From the NCBI GenBank assembly GCA_910573755.1, contig CAJTBO010000022.1, positions 18,462 to 82,461 on the forward strand: 64,000 nucleotides of DNA, given 5' to 3'. How positions within the stretch are numbered: the stretch's first letter is position 1; each line of letters starts with the position of its first letter. The DNA is from Lachnospiraceae bacterium. Lineage in GTDB: Bacteria; Bacillota; Clostridia; Lachnospirales; Lachnospiraceae. A program made the position numbers and the translations under genes. Below are positions 34,602 to 43,952 of this stretch, piece after piece. The notes beneath the pieces are model-generated. The model ran no database searches and had not been told where the DNA came from. It saw only the letters and a program-made list of their open reading frames with translations.

Positions 34602-35306
34602 CTATACCTCCAATCCCTTGTTTTTGGTCTTTGCCGCCTGCTTTTTCGGGGCGATCTTTACGGTTTCTTTGTCCTGTGCAAGCTGCGCCCGCAGGGACGG
34701 CTTTTTCTCTTTGCCGGACAGTTTTTCGATATGCGCCTTTATGTCGCCGCTTTTGAAATGCTCCCGGCTGTGCTTCTCGTCCCTAAGTATGGTCTGCAAG
34801 GCGGCGGGGTCTTTGGGCTGTTCTTCAAAGCGTACAAATTTCCCTAAGTTCGGGTCAGCGTCCCCGGTAATGCGCCTTTCGGCTTCCTGCGTCCGTTCCC
34901 CGTTCTCATAGATGAGCTTGGTATTTCCGGCAGGTACGGAAACGTCCTTGACGTGTTCGTAGAGCTTTTTATAGTCCAGTTCGTATAGGTTGCCCGTTAC
35001 CCTGCCTTTCTCAATGCCCGTCAGCTCCACCGCATAGGCAAGTATCTTGTCCCTTGTCTGCTCGGCGTAAAAGCAGAACGTGTTATGCTCCCGTGAACCT
35101 TTGATGAAAGTGTCACGCTCCCGCAAGCACCATGTTCCGGCGGGGCGGCATAACCAGAGCTGCTTTTTGTCCTCCGGGTTCGGGCTTTTCGCCGCCTGCT
35201 TTAGCGTTTCCATGTCTATGTCAAAATCAGACTGGAAGTGTTGTGTATGGGTCTGCATGATTGCTTTGAGGGACTTTAATATATCCACGTTTTCAAATTT
35301 CTGCAT
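34602..35306 (-). CDS. Conserved element protein with KKPSLRAQLAQ C-terminal tail
   Basis: A 234-residue soluble protein of unknown function found in this element class, usually next to the large YodL protein. Features: a WLCRPAGTWCLRERDTF segment near residue 52 and a basic C-terminal tail (EKKPSLRAQLAQDKETVKIA) nearly identical to the tail of the neighbouring 1585-residue protein. AAAGGAGC precedes the ATG. The shared tail could be a recognition signal for the transfer machinery. Confidence 0.75.
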   Translation of the reverse strand: MQKFENVDILKSLKAIMQTHTQHFQSDFDIDMETLKQAAKSPNPEDKKQLWLCRPAGTWCLRERDTFIKGSREHNTFCFYAEQTRDKILAYAVELTGIEKGRVTGNLYELDYKKLYEHVKDVSVPAGNTKLIYENGERTQEAERRITGDADPNLGKFVRFEEQPKDPAALQTILRDEKHSREHFKSGDIKAHIEKLSGKEKKPSLRAQLAQDKETVKIAPKKQAAKTKNKGLEV

Positions 35307-35310
35307 GGGG

Positions 35311-38300
35311 TCAGCTCCTTTCTAAGTCCTGCTTTTTTGTTTTCTCCGCTGTCTTTTTGGGGGCAGATTTCAAGGCTTCCTTATCCTGTGCAAGCTGCGC
35401 CCGGATAGACGGCTTTTTCTTTGTCTTGGCGGCTGTGCGGGCTTCTTTCTGTATCTCAACGGGGCTTTTCCCGGATAAGGGGTGTATGCAGGATAAGCGG
35501 TCAGCAGCATAGATAGCATTGTCATTAAGCTGCCTTTGCCACGCCCCGGCTTTTGGCGACCAACGGAAGCCGTTTTCCTTTAAGGTTTCACGGGTCTTTT
35601 CGTCCGGCTTTTCCTCAAAGAAGATTTGCAGGCGGTTGTCCTCCCGGTTGGCTTCCACCGTGCCGCCGTCAAATTCCCACCCGGCGTAGGCGGTTTCCTG
35701 CTTCTTTGTCAGCTCCGCAATACGTCCCTTTATGCGGCGTATCTCTGCGTTGTTGTTGGATAAAGCCCATGAGGGGTAGGGCTTATCCTCTATGTGCCAC
35801 TGTGACGACATTTCCGATTTCATCTTTTCAATGCTTTCAGCGGAAAGGTTGGGGCAGCCGTCAAGGGTCTTGTGCTTTCGGTAGTAGGCGTTGACCGCTT
35901 TCATGGTGTCCTGTGCCGCTTGCAGTTTTTCCAGTTTGGCTTCCAGTTTTTGTACTGCCTGCGGGTCGTCTGCGCTGATACCGCCCATGCCGGTACTGCG
36001 TATCTTGTCAAGCAAGCCCTGTATGTCGTTCCATTCCTCCATGTTCCTGTCACGGGCGGCGTTCTGCTTTTCTTTCTTCCGTACCGGGAAATTAGAGCCG
36101 CCTGTAATGAGGATAGAGGGTACACGGGCTTCAATGGAAAAACTGCTGTTCATGTTCTCCGCAAGTTTCCGGGCGTAGGTGTCAACAAGGCTGTCAATCT
36201 TTTCATGGTACATGGGGTCTACCCGCTTTTTCTGGCGTTCCCCAATCTCCACGGCTTTGTCTACCATTTGTCTGTATTCTGCGGTTGCGCTGTCGGGCTT
36301 GTAATCGTAGTAGCTGTTTACATCATTGGCACGGCGGGCAGCTCCCTCATTGATTGTGTAATAGGGCGTTTTGGTTTCCGGGGCTGCCTGATCCGGCGTG
36401 TCGCCATGCAGGGAAAAGGGCTTGCCGTCAAAATAAAATTCCTTTTCCGGGGTCAAGCCTGCCTGCGTTAAAAAGTCCGTAATGCGTGAAAATTCTTCGT
36501 AGTCCTCTCTGGTGTAAATTCCCCGGTTCAGTGCTTCGTCCTGCGGATAAATGCAGCCCTCGCTTGAAAGGAATGTAAAGGCGGCTTGGCAGCCGGAAAC
36601 GTAGAGCAGGGAATTGTCCGTGTTGTCATAGTGTCCCTTGTTGTCGTAGTTCTCGCTTTTCCCGATATAGGTTTTGTCGTCCATAGTAAAGAGGGCAACC
36701 ATGCCGTCATAGCGGCTTTTCGCTGCGGCTGTGATACGGGCGGTGTCCGGCTCGGCGGCTTCCCGGTCTTTCTGTATTGCGTCCGCAAGGTCGGCAAGTG
36801 AGATCTGCTCCCCGGCGGCTGCCTGCGCTTCCAGTGCGTCCGTGTTTGGGGTGTTGTTGATAACGCCGTCAATCATGTTTGCATTTTGTTCCGTGGAAAG
36901 TTCGGCGGCTTTTAGCGGGTTCTCATGCAGGAAAGTTTCTGATACGTCAACAAAGGTGCTGCTGTCTACATAGTAGGCGGTGTCCGTGCCGTTCTGATGA
37001 AGCACTACCACGTCAGAAACAGAGAGGGAATGTCCCTTGAAATCTTCCGGGCGGTCAAAGTTGAATTTCTCAAAAATGCGCCCTAAACTCATATCCGGCA
37101 TGAGTGCAGCGTCATAGACTTTATCATAGTTTCCCATGTTTACCGTAAGCCCTTTTTCCTGCAATTCTTCAAGGGATCGGAAATGGTAATCTCTGGCGGC
37201 GTTGTCGTTCAACTGGTAAATGGTAAAGGTGTCGCCTGCCTGCTCTTTTGCGCCGTATTCCCGCAACGCTTCCTTTGTTGCTTCGCTTCCGGCTAGTTCT
37301 TCTTTCATGGCACGGTACTCTGTGAGGGCGTTCCAGTCCTCCTTGTGTACGCCGAAAATGCCGCCTTTCTCCGCATGGGCTTTTATATCCCCTGTGTTCT
37401 CTGGTATGCTTTCGCTCCCGTCCTCATGGAGTAAGAAAATCTGCATATCCTCTTTTTCGTAAAGGTGCAGGGCGGCTTCTTCCTTTAGGGGCAGCATACC
37501 GTCCCATGAGTAGCCGTATTCCTGCATATCTTTTACACTGATAGACGGGTCGGGCAGTCCTGTGGCGTATGGCTCGTAACCGTTTGCGGCATATTCCTCA
37601 ACGGTCATTCCTGCGGCGGCTGCTTCCTGTGCGATTTCCTCCTTGACGTGTTCCTTGTAGGCTTCAAGCTCTGTGTCAAAGTCTTTAAGCTGCGGGGCGG
37701 GTGGCAGCTCATAATTCCCGCTGTTTACCATTGTCCGGCACTTGGAAACATAGTCTTTCATGGCGGTGTGGTAGGCGGTTTCGGTGCTTGTCATGCTCCC
37801 GTTTTCTTCCAGTGCTTTTGCTGCAATCTGCTCCATTTTGGAAAGGCTGTCATGCAGTTTCAGAAAAGGGACAAATTCATGTAAAATCATTTCCCGCTGT
37901 GCCTTGTCTGCTTCCAGTGCTTCCTTTCCCTCATTGTGTAAAATATAATTTTCCCATTCGCTGTTATTTTCATAGTAGGCGTGGTAATCTTCGATATGCT
38001 CTATGAGTGTGCCGTCCCCGTCCCCTAAGTCCTGCCGCCCTATGTAATTGTCGGGCTGTCCGTCCATTACAAAGTCAATGCGGAACTTGGTCTTATAGTA
38101 GCCGTCCTCTTTTGTAACTGCTGCGTCAAGGCTTCCGATAGTGGCGTTTGCTTCGGAAAGGCTCATTGTTTCGCCGTCATGGAAGCGGCTGTGTTCGCTC
38201 CAAATGATAGTGACAACCGGCTCGCCGTTGGGGTCGGGGGTTGGGAAAGTATCTTCCTCCGATTGCTCCGGCTGCATGGTTTCTTTTGCGGGTTCTTCCG

Positions 38301-40068
38301 GGGCTGTTTTTTCCTCTGGCGGTGTGTCCGCTGCGGGTTCGGCTGTGGCTGAAATTTCCTCCTGCGGTGCTGCCTGCTCCGGCTGTTTTTCCTCCGGCGT
38401 GGGTTCTTTCCCCGGCGTTTCCTGTGCCTGCTCCCTGTCCTTTGTCAGCTCCGCAAAGTTTTTATCTATATCCTTTATCAGTTCGGAAGCGGTGCTGCGG
38501 ATAGTTTCAAGGGACGCTTTCAGTTCGGACAATTCCCGCCCGCTGCTCCATTGTGCCACATAGGAAAAGGAGTAGTCGGAAGTGTCAAGCCCGTAGTGTT
38601 GGCATACGGCGTAGGCAATGCTCTCTGCCTGTACCTCACGGGTGCGGCGGTCTGGTCGGTCTGCCTGCTTCTCCGGGGGTGCGTTCAAATCTATGTCGTG
38701 CAGCTTGGCGTGTGCGGTTTCATGTATCAGCGTTTTAAGGTTCTGCAATTCGCTCATGCCCTCGTTAATGGCTATGCGCTTGTCGGTCTGGGAGTAGTAG
38801 CCCTTTGCGCCGCTTGCTATCTTTTCAAAACCAACCGGGACGGGTGCGGAAAGTTCTGCCGCCTTAAAAAAATCGGCATATTGTTCCACGTCCCCGGTCA
38901 GCTCGTCAACGCCGATAGAGGGAAGCTCCTTTCCCTCGGTCTGCGACACGTCAAAGACGGAAACAACCTTGAATGCCGGAACGGTTATTTCCGTTTCTTC
39001 CTTGACAGGATTCCCGTTTTTATCGGTCACGGGCTTTTGGGTCTTGGGGTCGATTTTATCTATCTCTTTTTTGATTTTGTACGGGGACGGCGCAAGCACC
39101 TTGATACCTTTTGCGCCCCTTGCAACCTGCCGCCCGAACAGGTTTTTCCATGAGTTGTAGCCTGCTACTAGGGTAGCGTCCGGCTTCTGCATGGCAATCA
39201 GCAGGGTATTGTTGAAACTGTAATTATGGAACTTTGACATTACCTGTAAATACTCTTTGAAGCGGTCGCTGTCAAACAATTCCTGTATGCCCGCTTCCAG
39301 TCTGTCAGTGATCTCTTTCATCTTCTCGGCGGGCTTCTGTGCTTTCAGCTCGATAGGGCGTGAGGGGTTGGCGGCGGCTATTGCCTGCGGGTCTAAGGTC
39401 TGCACGGGTGCGGCTTCCTGTTCGGTCTGCTCCGGGGCGGTGCGTCCCGTTTCGGGGTAACTCATTATGCGGTATTTCTCCGGCGTTTCGTTCCCGGTGT
39501 AAAGCTCTTTCCATTCCGTCCCGCTTCTTGCGATATAGCCGTAATCGGTCAGCTTCCCGTCCTCATGGAGTGCGGCATTGTAGCCGAAATCTCCCCTGTC
39601 AATCCCCGCTTTCCAATGCTCCGGCATTTGTACTTTGCCGCTGTCATTGAGAAAATAATCGCCCAATTCCTTATAGCTGAAAATGCCGGGGACATGGGAA
39701 TAAAAATCTGTGTTGTAGGTGTGGTTGATAAGCCCGTCAAGGCTGTCCGGCTTGAAGTCGCTGTGCATAACTGCGTCCAGTTTTTTAAGCTGCTCCGGGG
39801 TCAGTTCTTCCAGTCGGGAAGCAAGGAAATTTATCTTGTCAAGGTCGCCGTCCCTTATCCAGTCAAAAGGTATCTCAATGCGCCTGTTCTCGTCCGTGGA
39901 ATAGCCGTTCAAGAAAAAGTCCTGCGGATTGTCTGCTGTGATGTTCAGTGCTTTCATGGCTTCGTGGAGTTCTTCTTTTGTGGCAGGCAGGGAGAGATAT
40001 ACGCCCGCCGGGTTGTGGTTTTCAAACTCGGTGCGGTTCTGTATCAGCACGGAAAAATCATCTTTCAT
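35311..40068 (-). CDS. Large multidomain ArdC / zincin / YodL protein (1585 residues)
   Basis: Domains in order: an ArdA-like N-terminal part (about 1-215, LNGYSTDENRRIEIPFDW, HVPGIFSYKELGDYFLND); an ArdC-type ssDNA-binding domain (about 250-400, FHNYSFNNTLLIAMQKP, GYNSWKNLFGRQVARGAKGI); a metallopeptidase-like motif HETAHAKLHD; a long Pro/Glu/Ala linker; mid regions of unknown fold; a YodL domain (IYQLNDNAARDYHF, FKGHSLSVSDV); and a DUF3560-like C terminus (GFRWSPKAGAWQRQL), ending in the KKPSIRAQLAQ tail. Such proteins are thought to enter or prepare the recipient and protect incoming ssDNA. ATG 40068 has AAAGGAGC upstream. Confidence 0.85.
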   Translation of the reverse strand: MKDDFSVLIQNRTEFENHNPAGVYLSLPATKEELHEAMKALNITADNPQDFFLNGYSTDENRRIEIPFDWIRDGDLDKINFLASRLEELTPEQLKKLDAVMHSDFKPDSLDGLINHTYNTDFYSHVPGIFSYKELGDYFLNDSGKVQMPEHWKAGIDRGDFGYNAALHEDGKLTDYGYIARSGTEWKELYTGNETPEKYRIMSYPETGRTAPEQTEQEAAPVQTLDPQAIAAANPSRPIELKAQKPAEKMKEITDRLEAGIQELFDSDRFKEYLQVMSKFHNYSFNNTLLIAMQKPDATLVAGYNSWKNLFGRQVARGAKGIKVLAPSPYKIKKEIDKIDPKTQKPVTDKNGNPVKEETEITVPAFKVVSVFDVSQTEGKELPSIGVDELTGDVEQYADFFKAAELSAPVPVGFEKIASGAKGYYSQTDKRIAINEGMSELQNLKTLIHETAHAKLHDIDLNAPPEKQADRPDRRTREVQAESIAYAVCQHYGLDTSDYSFSYVAQWSSGRELSELKASLETIRSTASELIKDIDKNFAELTKDREQAQETPGKEPTPEEKQPEQAAPQEEISATAEPAADTPPEEKTAPEEPAKETMQPEQSEEDTFPTPDPNGEPVVTIIWSEHSRFHDGETMSLSEANATIGSLDAAVTKEDGYYKTKFRIDFVMDGQPDNYIGRQDLGDGDGTLIEHIEDYHAYYENNSEWENYILHNEGKEALEADKAQREMILHEFVPFLKLHDSLSKMEQIAAKALEENGSMTSTETAYHTAMKDYVSKCRTMVNSGNYELPPAPQLKDFDTELEAYKEHVKEEIAQEAAAAGMTVEEYAANGYEPYATGLPDPSISVKDMQEYGYSWDGMLPLKEEAALHLYEKEDMQIFLLHEDGSESIPENTGDIKAHAEKGGIFGVHKEDWNALTEYRAMKEELAGSEATKEALREYGAKEQAGDTFTIYQLNDNAARDYHFRSLEELQEKGLTVNMGNYDKVYDAALMPDMSLGRIFEKFNFDRPEDFKGHSLSVSDVVVLHQNGTDTAYYVDSSTFVDVSETFLHENPLKAAELSTEQNANMIDGVINNTPNTDALEAQAAAGEQISLADLADAIQKDREAAEPDTARITAAAKSRYDGMVALFTMDDKTYIGKSENYDNKGHYDNTDNSLLYVSGCQAAFTFLSSEGCIYPQDEALNRGIYTREDYEEFSRITDFLTQAGLTPEKEFYFDGKPFSLHGDTPDQAAPETKTPYYTINEGAARRANDVNSYYDYKPDSATAEYRQMVDKAVEIGERQKKRVDPMYHEKIDSLVDTYARKLAENMNSSFSIEARVPSILITGGSNFPVRKKEKQNAARDRNMEEWNDIQGLLDKIRSTGMGGISADDPQAVQKLEAKLEKLQAAQDTMKAVNAYYRKHKTLDGCPNLSAESIEKMKSEMSSQWHIEDKPYPSWALSNNNAEIRRIKGRIAELTKKQETAYAGWEFDGGTVEANREDNRLQIFFEEKPDEKTRETLKENGFRWSPKAGAWQRQLNDNAIYAADRLSCIHPLSGKSPVEIQKEARTAAKTKKKPSIRAQLAQDKEALKSAPKKTAEKTKKQDLERS

Positions 40069-40095
40069 AGGCAAAGCTCCTTTCTAAAAATGGGT

Positions 40096-40133
40096 AAAAA
40101 AATAGCAGTAAACCTAAAATAGATTTACTGCTA
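40096..40133 (-). terminator. Terminator of the 40139-40666 cargo gene
   Basis: Minus strand TAGCAGTAAA (40133-40124) pairs exactly with TTTACTGCTA (40112-40103) and is followed by TTTTTTTAC. It sits between the cargo stop and the ribosome site of the large YodL protein. Confidence 0.75.
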
Positions 40134-40138
40134 TAAGG

Positions 40139-40666
40139 CTAATCTTCATCAATAGACTTAATTATTCTTTTTAGTTCTTTTTTAAAATATGTATCGGTCT
40201 TTTTTACCTTTAATTTTGATTGTAATACTTTGGGTTTTATATTTAATTCATCTTGTATCATTTTTACTAAGATATTTCTGTAAGTAATAATTTTTTGATT
40301 TTGCACTTCGTAATCACAATCAATTTTTATATCATTTTCAGCAAAAACTCCTATACATAAAAACATACTCCGCATATCATCAGATAGATATAGCATTTCC
40401 AAAGTCAAATCTTCTTCAACAGGAGCCTTGTGATAAGAGTTAAAGAGATATTCTCTAAATGCTGCTAATTCTTCATTATTATTAGGCAGCTTTTTGATAA
40501 GGCAGTTTACATTCTTTAGTTTTTTAAAAATGATTTGTTCTTTTATCTTTAAAACATCACTTGAATGTGTTTTTTTCTCTATATGAATTGTTGTAAAAAA
40601 ACTCATACAACCGCCTAAAATCACTCCAATCATAGTAAATATTCCTGTAATAATAGTATCATTCAT
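40139..40666 (-). CDS. Membrane-anchored cargo protein of unknown function
   Basis: A 175-residue protein, A+T-rich codons unlike the G+C-rich backbone. One N-terminal membrane helix (about 6-27, ITGIFTMIGVILGGCMSFFTT) is followed by a charged, helical cytoplasmic part (IHIEKKTHSSDVLKIKEQIIFKKLKN). No known domain is recognised. It is inserted between the inverted repeat copy B and the large YodL protein, with its own terminator. GGAGGGC precedes the ATG. A defence or immunity role is possible but only a guess from the context. Confidence 0.75.
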   Translation of the reverse strand: MNDTIITGIFTMIGVILGGCMSFFTTIHIEKKTHSSDVLKIKEQIIFKKLKNVNCLIKKLPNNNEELAAFREYLFNSYHKAPVEEDLTLEMLYLSDDMRSMFLCIGVFAENDIKIDCDYEVQNQKIITYRNILVKMIQDELNIKPKVLQSKLKVKKTDTYFKKELKRIIKSIDED

Positions 40667-40723
40667 TTTCAGCCCTCCAAATAACGTTATTAAATATTTT
40701 AATCATTTTAATAAGATAAATCA

Positions 40724-40831
40724 AGAGGGTTTGGGACACTTCCCAACAAGCAAAATTCCCACAAGTCCCGCAGGGCGGGAAAGTGGGAATTTACGGGATT
40801 GGGTACTCAATCCCTATGCTTGCTATTCTTC
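40724..40831 (-). repeat. 108-bp repeat copy B after topB, inverted relative to copy A
   Basis: Reverse complement of 29588-29695, about 92% identical. It starts 7 bases after the topB stop. The differences cluster in the central part (TTCCCACTTTCCCGCCCTGC against TTCCCAATCCCCGCCCGGC). With copy A it brackets an 11-kb segment in inverted orientation. Confidence 0.9.
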
Positions 40832-40837
40832 TGTGTG

Positions 40838-42934
40838 TTACTTCTTGGGCTTTTGCTTCTTGTTTTTTTTCAGTTCGATTTTGTAATTGACATACTTCCC
40901 GCCCGTGTCTGCAAGGAGAATGTCAGCGTCATAGGTCTTGCCCGTTTTTTCGGAATACAAGCCTTTCACGGCTGCCCTGCCTTTACTAAGCAGGGCGGCG
41001 GCAACCGTGGCGGTCAGCTCCTTTTTCTTGCCCGTGAAAAAGCGGTCATTCTTCCACATGGAAAACTGGCAGTCACGGTTATTACAGTAGAAATTTTTCT
41101 GTCCCTCATAGACGGGAGAGCCGCACCGGGGGCATTTGCCTGTCTCTTTTTTCTCCGGGGCAAACAGCTTTTTCTTTTCTTCCGGGACGGTGGAATATTC
41201 TTTGACAAGCTCCGCCGCCATAGCTTCAATGTCCTGCATGAAGCTGTCCGGGTCGGCGTTCCCTTTTGCAATCTCCGTCAAGGCGTTTTCCCACTCTGCG
41301 GTCAGCTTCGGGCTTGTGAGAATGTCGGGCAGGACGGCGACAAGGTTCTTTCCGTCTTTGGTGGGGATAAGCTGCTTTTTCTTCCGTTCCACAAAGCCCG
41401 CCTGCACAAGTTTTTCCAGTACCGCCGCACGGGTGGCGGGAGTGCCTAAGCCTTTTCGCTCTGCGTCCTCGGATATGTCCCCGCTTCCCGCACGTTCCAT
41501 AGCGGACAGTAACGTATCTTCCGTATAGGCTTTCGGGGGCGTTGTGTCGTGGGCGGTCATGGCTGCCTTTGCCGTGATTTCCTGTCCCTCGGACAGTTCC
41601 GGCAGGGCGTTTTCTTTGGTGCTTTTTTCTTCCTCCGGCTTCGCTTTCAAGGTGGCACGGAAGCGGCGTTCCAGTTCCTTAAAGCCCTCGCATTTGACTG
41701 TTTTCCCCTTTGCGGTAAAGGTCACGCCGCCGCAGGAAAAGGAAGCAGTCACGGCTTCATAGCGGTAGGGCTGTGCCGTTGCGGATAACAGTTTCATGGA
41801 GAGTAAAAGCAGGATATTTCTTTCACTTTCCGGCAGGCTGCCTTTATCCGTCTTTACCGCTTCGGCGGTGGGGATAATGGCGTGGTGGTCGGAAACTTTT
41901 TTGCTGTTCAATATCCGGGAATAGTCCGGGGAGAGGTCAACGCCCTTTGCAAAGTCCAGTGTGCCGAAAAGCCCGGACACGATATTTTCAGCGGTGGGGA
42001 GCATATCGTCCGTTAAATACTGGCTGTCCGTCCGGGGGTAGGTGCATAGCTTTTTCTCATAGAGTGATTGGGTGTAGTCAAGGGTCTGTTTGGCGGTATA
42101 TCCGTAAAGCCTGTTTGCTTCCCGCTGCAAGGTCGTGAGGTCGTAAAGGCGGGGCGGGTTCTCGGTTTTTTCCTCCCGGATAAGGGAAGTGCATACCGCC
42201 GTTTCCCCGTCACAATCCGCACGGAGTTTTTCGGCTTCGTTTTTCTCTGTGTAGGGCGGGCTTGCCGCTTCAAAAGTGCCGTCCCCGATACGCACCACAT
42301 AATATTTTTTCTTTTCAAACTTCTGTATGGCGTTGTCCCGTTCCACAAGCAGGGAAAGGGTCGGTGTCTGTACCCGCCCCACGTTCAAGGTGTGGTTGTA
42401 GAGGACGGAGAAAAGGCGGGTCGCATTGATACCGATAAGCCAATCTGCCTTTGCCCGGCATAGTGCGGAGTGGTAAAGCGGGTCGTAGTCGTGTCCGTCC
42501 CGCAAATCTTCAAAGCCCTGCTTGATTGCGCTTTCCTCCATGCTGCTGATCCACAAGCGGGAGAATGGTTTTTCACACCCGGCTTTCTCATAGACAAAGC
42601 GGAAAATCAGTTCCCCCTCACGCCCTGCGTCCGTGGCGCATACAAGAGCGTCAACGTCCTTTCTGTGCATGAGGTTTTTCAAGGTTTCAAACTGTTCTTC
42701 CTTGTCCGGGGATATGACGGTTTCCCAATGCTCCGGCAGAATGGGTAAGTCCTCATAACGCCACTTTTTATAGTCGCCGTAGTGGGTAGAGTCCGCAAGT
42801 CCCGCAAGGTGTCCCACGCACCAACTGACGATAAAACCGCCGCCCTCCATGTAGCCGTCTTTTCTTTCGTCTGCGCCGATTACAGAGGCTATACTCATAG
42901 CAACACTCGGCTTTTCTGCGATTACTAACTGCAT
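40838..42934 (-). CDS. topB: DNA topoisomerase III (type IA)
   Basis: A 698-residue type IA topoisomerase. TOPRIM domain: MQLVIAEKPSVAMSIASVIG and ATDAGREGELIFR (acidic triad); active-site Tyr in LCTYPRTDSQYLTDDM; zinc-finger-like C-terminal part GKCPRCGSPVYEGQKNFYCNNRDC. It relaxes single-stranded regions during element transfer or replication. ATG 42934 follows AAGGAGGAAATCTAT. Tn1549-like elements nearly always carry it. Confidence 0.95.
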   Translation of the reverse strand: MQLVIAEKPSVAMSIASVIGADERKDGYMEGGGFIVSWCVGHLAGLADSTHYGDYKKWRYEDLPILPEHWETVISPDKEEQFETLKNLMHRKDVDALVCATDAGREGELIFRFVYEKAGCEKPFSRLWISSMEESAIKQGFEDLRDGHDYDPLYHSALCRAKADWLIGINATRLFSVLYNHTLNVGRVQTPTLSLLVERDNAIQKFEKKKYYVVRIGDGTFEAASPPYTEKNEAEKLRADCDGETAVCTSLIREEKTENPPRLYDLTTLQREANRLYGYTAKQTLDYTQSLYEKKLCTYPRTDSQYLTDDMLPTAENIVSGLFGTLDFAKGVDLSPDYSRILNSKKVSDHHAIIPTAEAVKTDKGSLPESERNILLLLSMKLLSATAQPYRYEAVTASFSCGGVTFTAKGKTVKCEGFKELERRFRATLKAKPEEEKSTKENALPELSEGQEITAKAAMTAHDTTPPKAYTEDTLLSAMERAGSGDISEDAERKGLGTPATRAAVLEKLVQAGFVERKKKQLIPTKDGKNLVAVLPDILTSPKLTAEWENALTEIAKGNADPDSFMQDIEAMAAELVKEYSTVPEEKKKLFAPEKKETGKCPRCGSPVYEGQKNFYCNNRDCQFSMWKNDRFFTGKKKELTATVAAALLSKGRAAVKGLYSEKTGKTYDADILLADTGGKYVNYKIELKKNKKQKPKK

Positions 42935-42952
42935 ATAGATTTCCTCCTTTTT

Positions 42953-42986
42953 GCATAAAAAAAGAACAACCATTTTGGCTGTTCTT
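42953..42986 (-). terminator. Terminator of the 42998-43783 cargo gene
   Basis: Minus strand AAGAACAGCC (42986-42977) pairs with GGTTGTTCTT (42971-42962), followed by TTTTTTATGC. It lies between the cargo stop and the topB ribosome site. Confidence 0.75.
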
Positions 42987-42997
42987 CAATAATAGTG

Positions 42998-43783
42998 CTA
43001 TTTCTTTTTCTTAATAATATTTTTAAAAAATTTAAATAGTTTTGGAATAAGTAGTAAAATAAATAATGGTGTGGAAAATACAAAAATTAGTTCTGTATCA
43101 ATACTTGTTCGCCAGTAGGTGTAGTGCATATATCCAGTACAAACAGAAGTTAGAAATAATATAATTAAGGCTACTGTATAAAACAAATTAAAAATATATC
43201 GTTTTCGTTCCTGCCTTTCTTTTGGCATATTTAAACCTATGATACGCAGAAGTGGATATGCAGTTGCCAATATAGAATATCTACTGAATATATTAAAAAT
43301 GGGAACTATTGCTAAAAAAGCAGTAGTATATGATATTATTGTAAGCATAAACATATATTTTTGCCGTTGCTCTTTAATTAAGTAGTCGGGCAAGATTTGA
43401 TGTTCTATTTCATCTAAAATATTTTTAGGTATTTCAATTTGTTCTTCTAGCTGTAATTTTTCATATTCCTTTTGTGTTTGTTTATACCTGTTATAACTAG
43501 AGGATAAATATTCTTCGTCTGCTTTCAATCGGTCATAAAGAACAGTAAGCCGTGCCTGTCTAGGAATTTCCTCTTTGATGATTTTATCCATAGCTTGCTT
43601 TTCTTCATGCAAACGATTTATTTCTTCTAAGGTCAATTTCTTATCAATGTTTTGTTCAGCAAGGTCAAACAAATATGTATACTTTTGAAGCTCTTTTTTT
43701 GATTTACTAGCGTCATATATGGATATTGCACCAAAAAGAGTACCTGCAATAGTTGCAATTCCCAAGATAACATTCCAATCCAT
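42998..43783 (-). CDS. Multi-pass membrane cargo protein of unknown function
   Basis: A 261-residue, A+T-rich gene product. N-terminal membrane helix (about 4-21), a long charged helical stretch (about 28-140, KKLTLEEINRLHEEKQAMDKI) that looks coiled coil, then four more hydrophobic helices (about 145-245) and a Lys-rich end (FKNIIKKKK). No domain is recognised. It is a single-gene insertion between the FRG-domain gene and topB. Start ATG 43783 has GGAGGGGAATACTA upstream. Confidence 0.75.
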   Translation of the reverse strand: MDWNVILGIATIAGTLFGAISIYDASKSKKELQKYTYLFDLAEQNIDKKLTLEEINRLHEEKQAMDKIIKEEIPRQARLTVLYDRLKADEEYLSSSYNRYKQTQKEYEKLQLEEQIEIPKNILDEIEHQILPDYLIKEQRQKYMFMLTIISYTTAFLAIVPIFNIFSRYSILATAYPLLRIIGLNMPKERQERKRYIFNLFYTVALIILFLTSVCTGYMHYTYWRTSIDTELIFVFSTPLFILLLIPKLFKFFKNIIKKKK

Positions 43784-43952
43784 TAGTATTCCCCTCCGAC
43801 AATTTTTTTCTTAAATCATTGTATATCGAACAATCTATAAAAGTATTTAAAGATCACCTAAATTTCTATCAACATATTTCCTGTGGTATATCATGCAGTA
43901 ATTAACACAAGACGTCGTCCTTTTACTATAAAGATAACTGTGCATAATTTGC

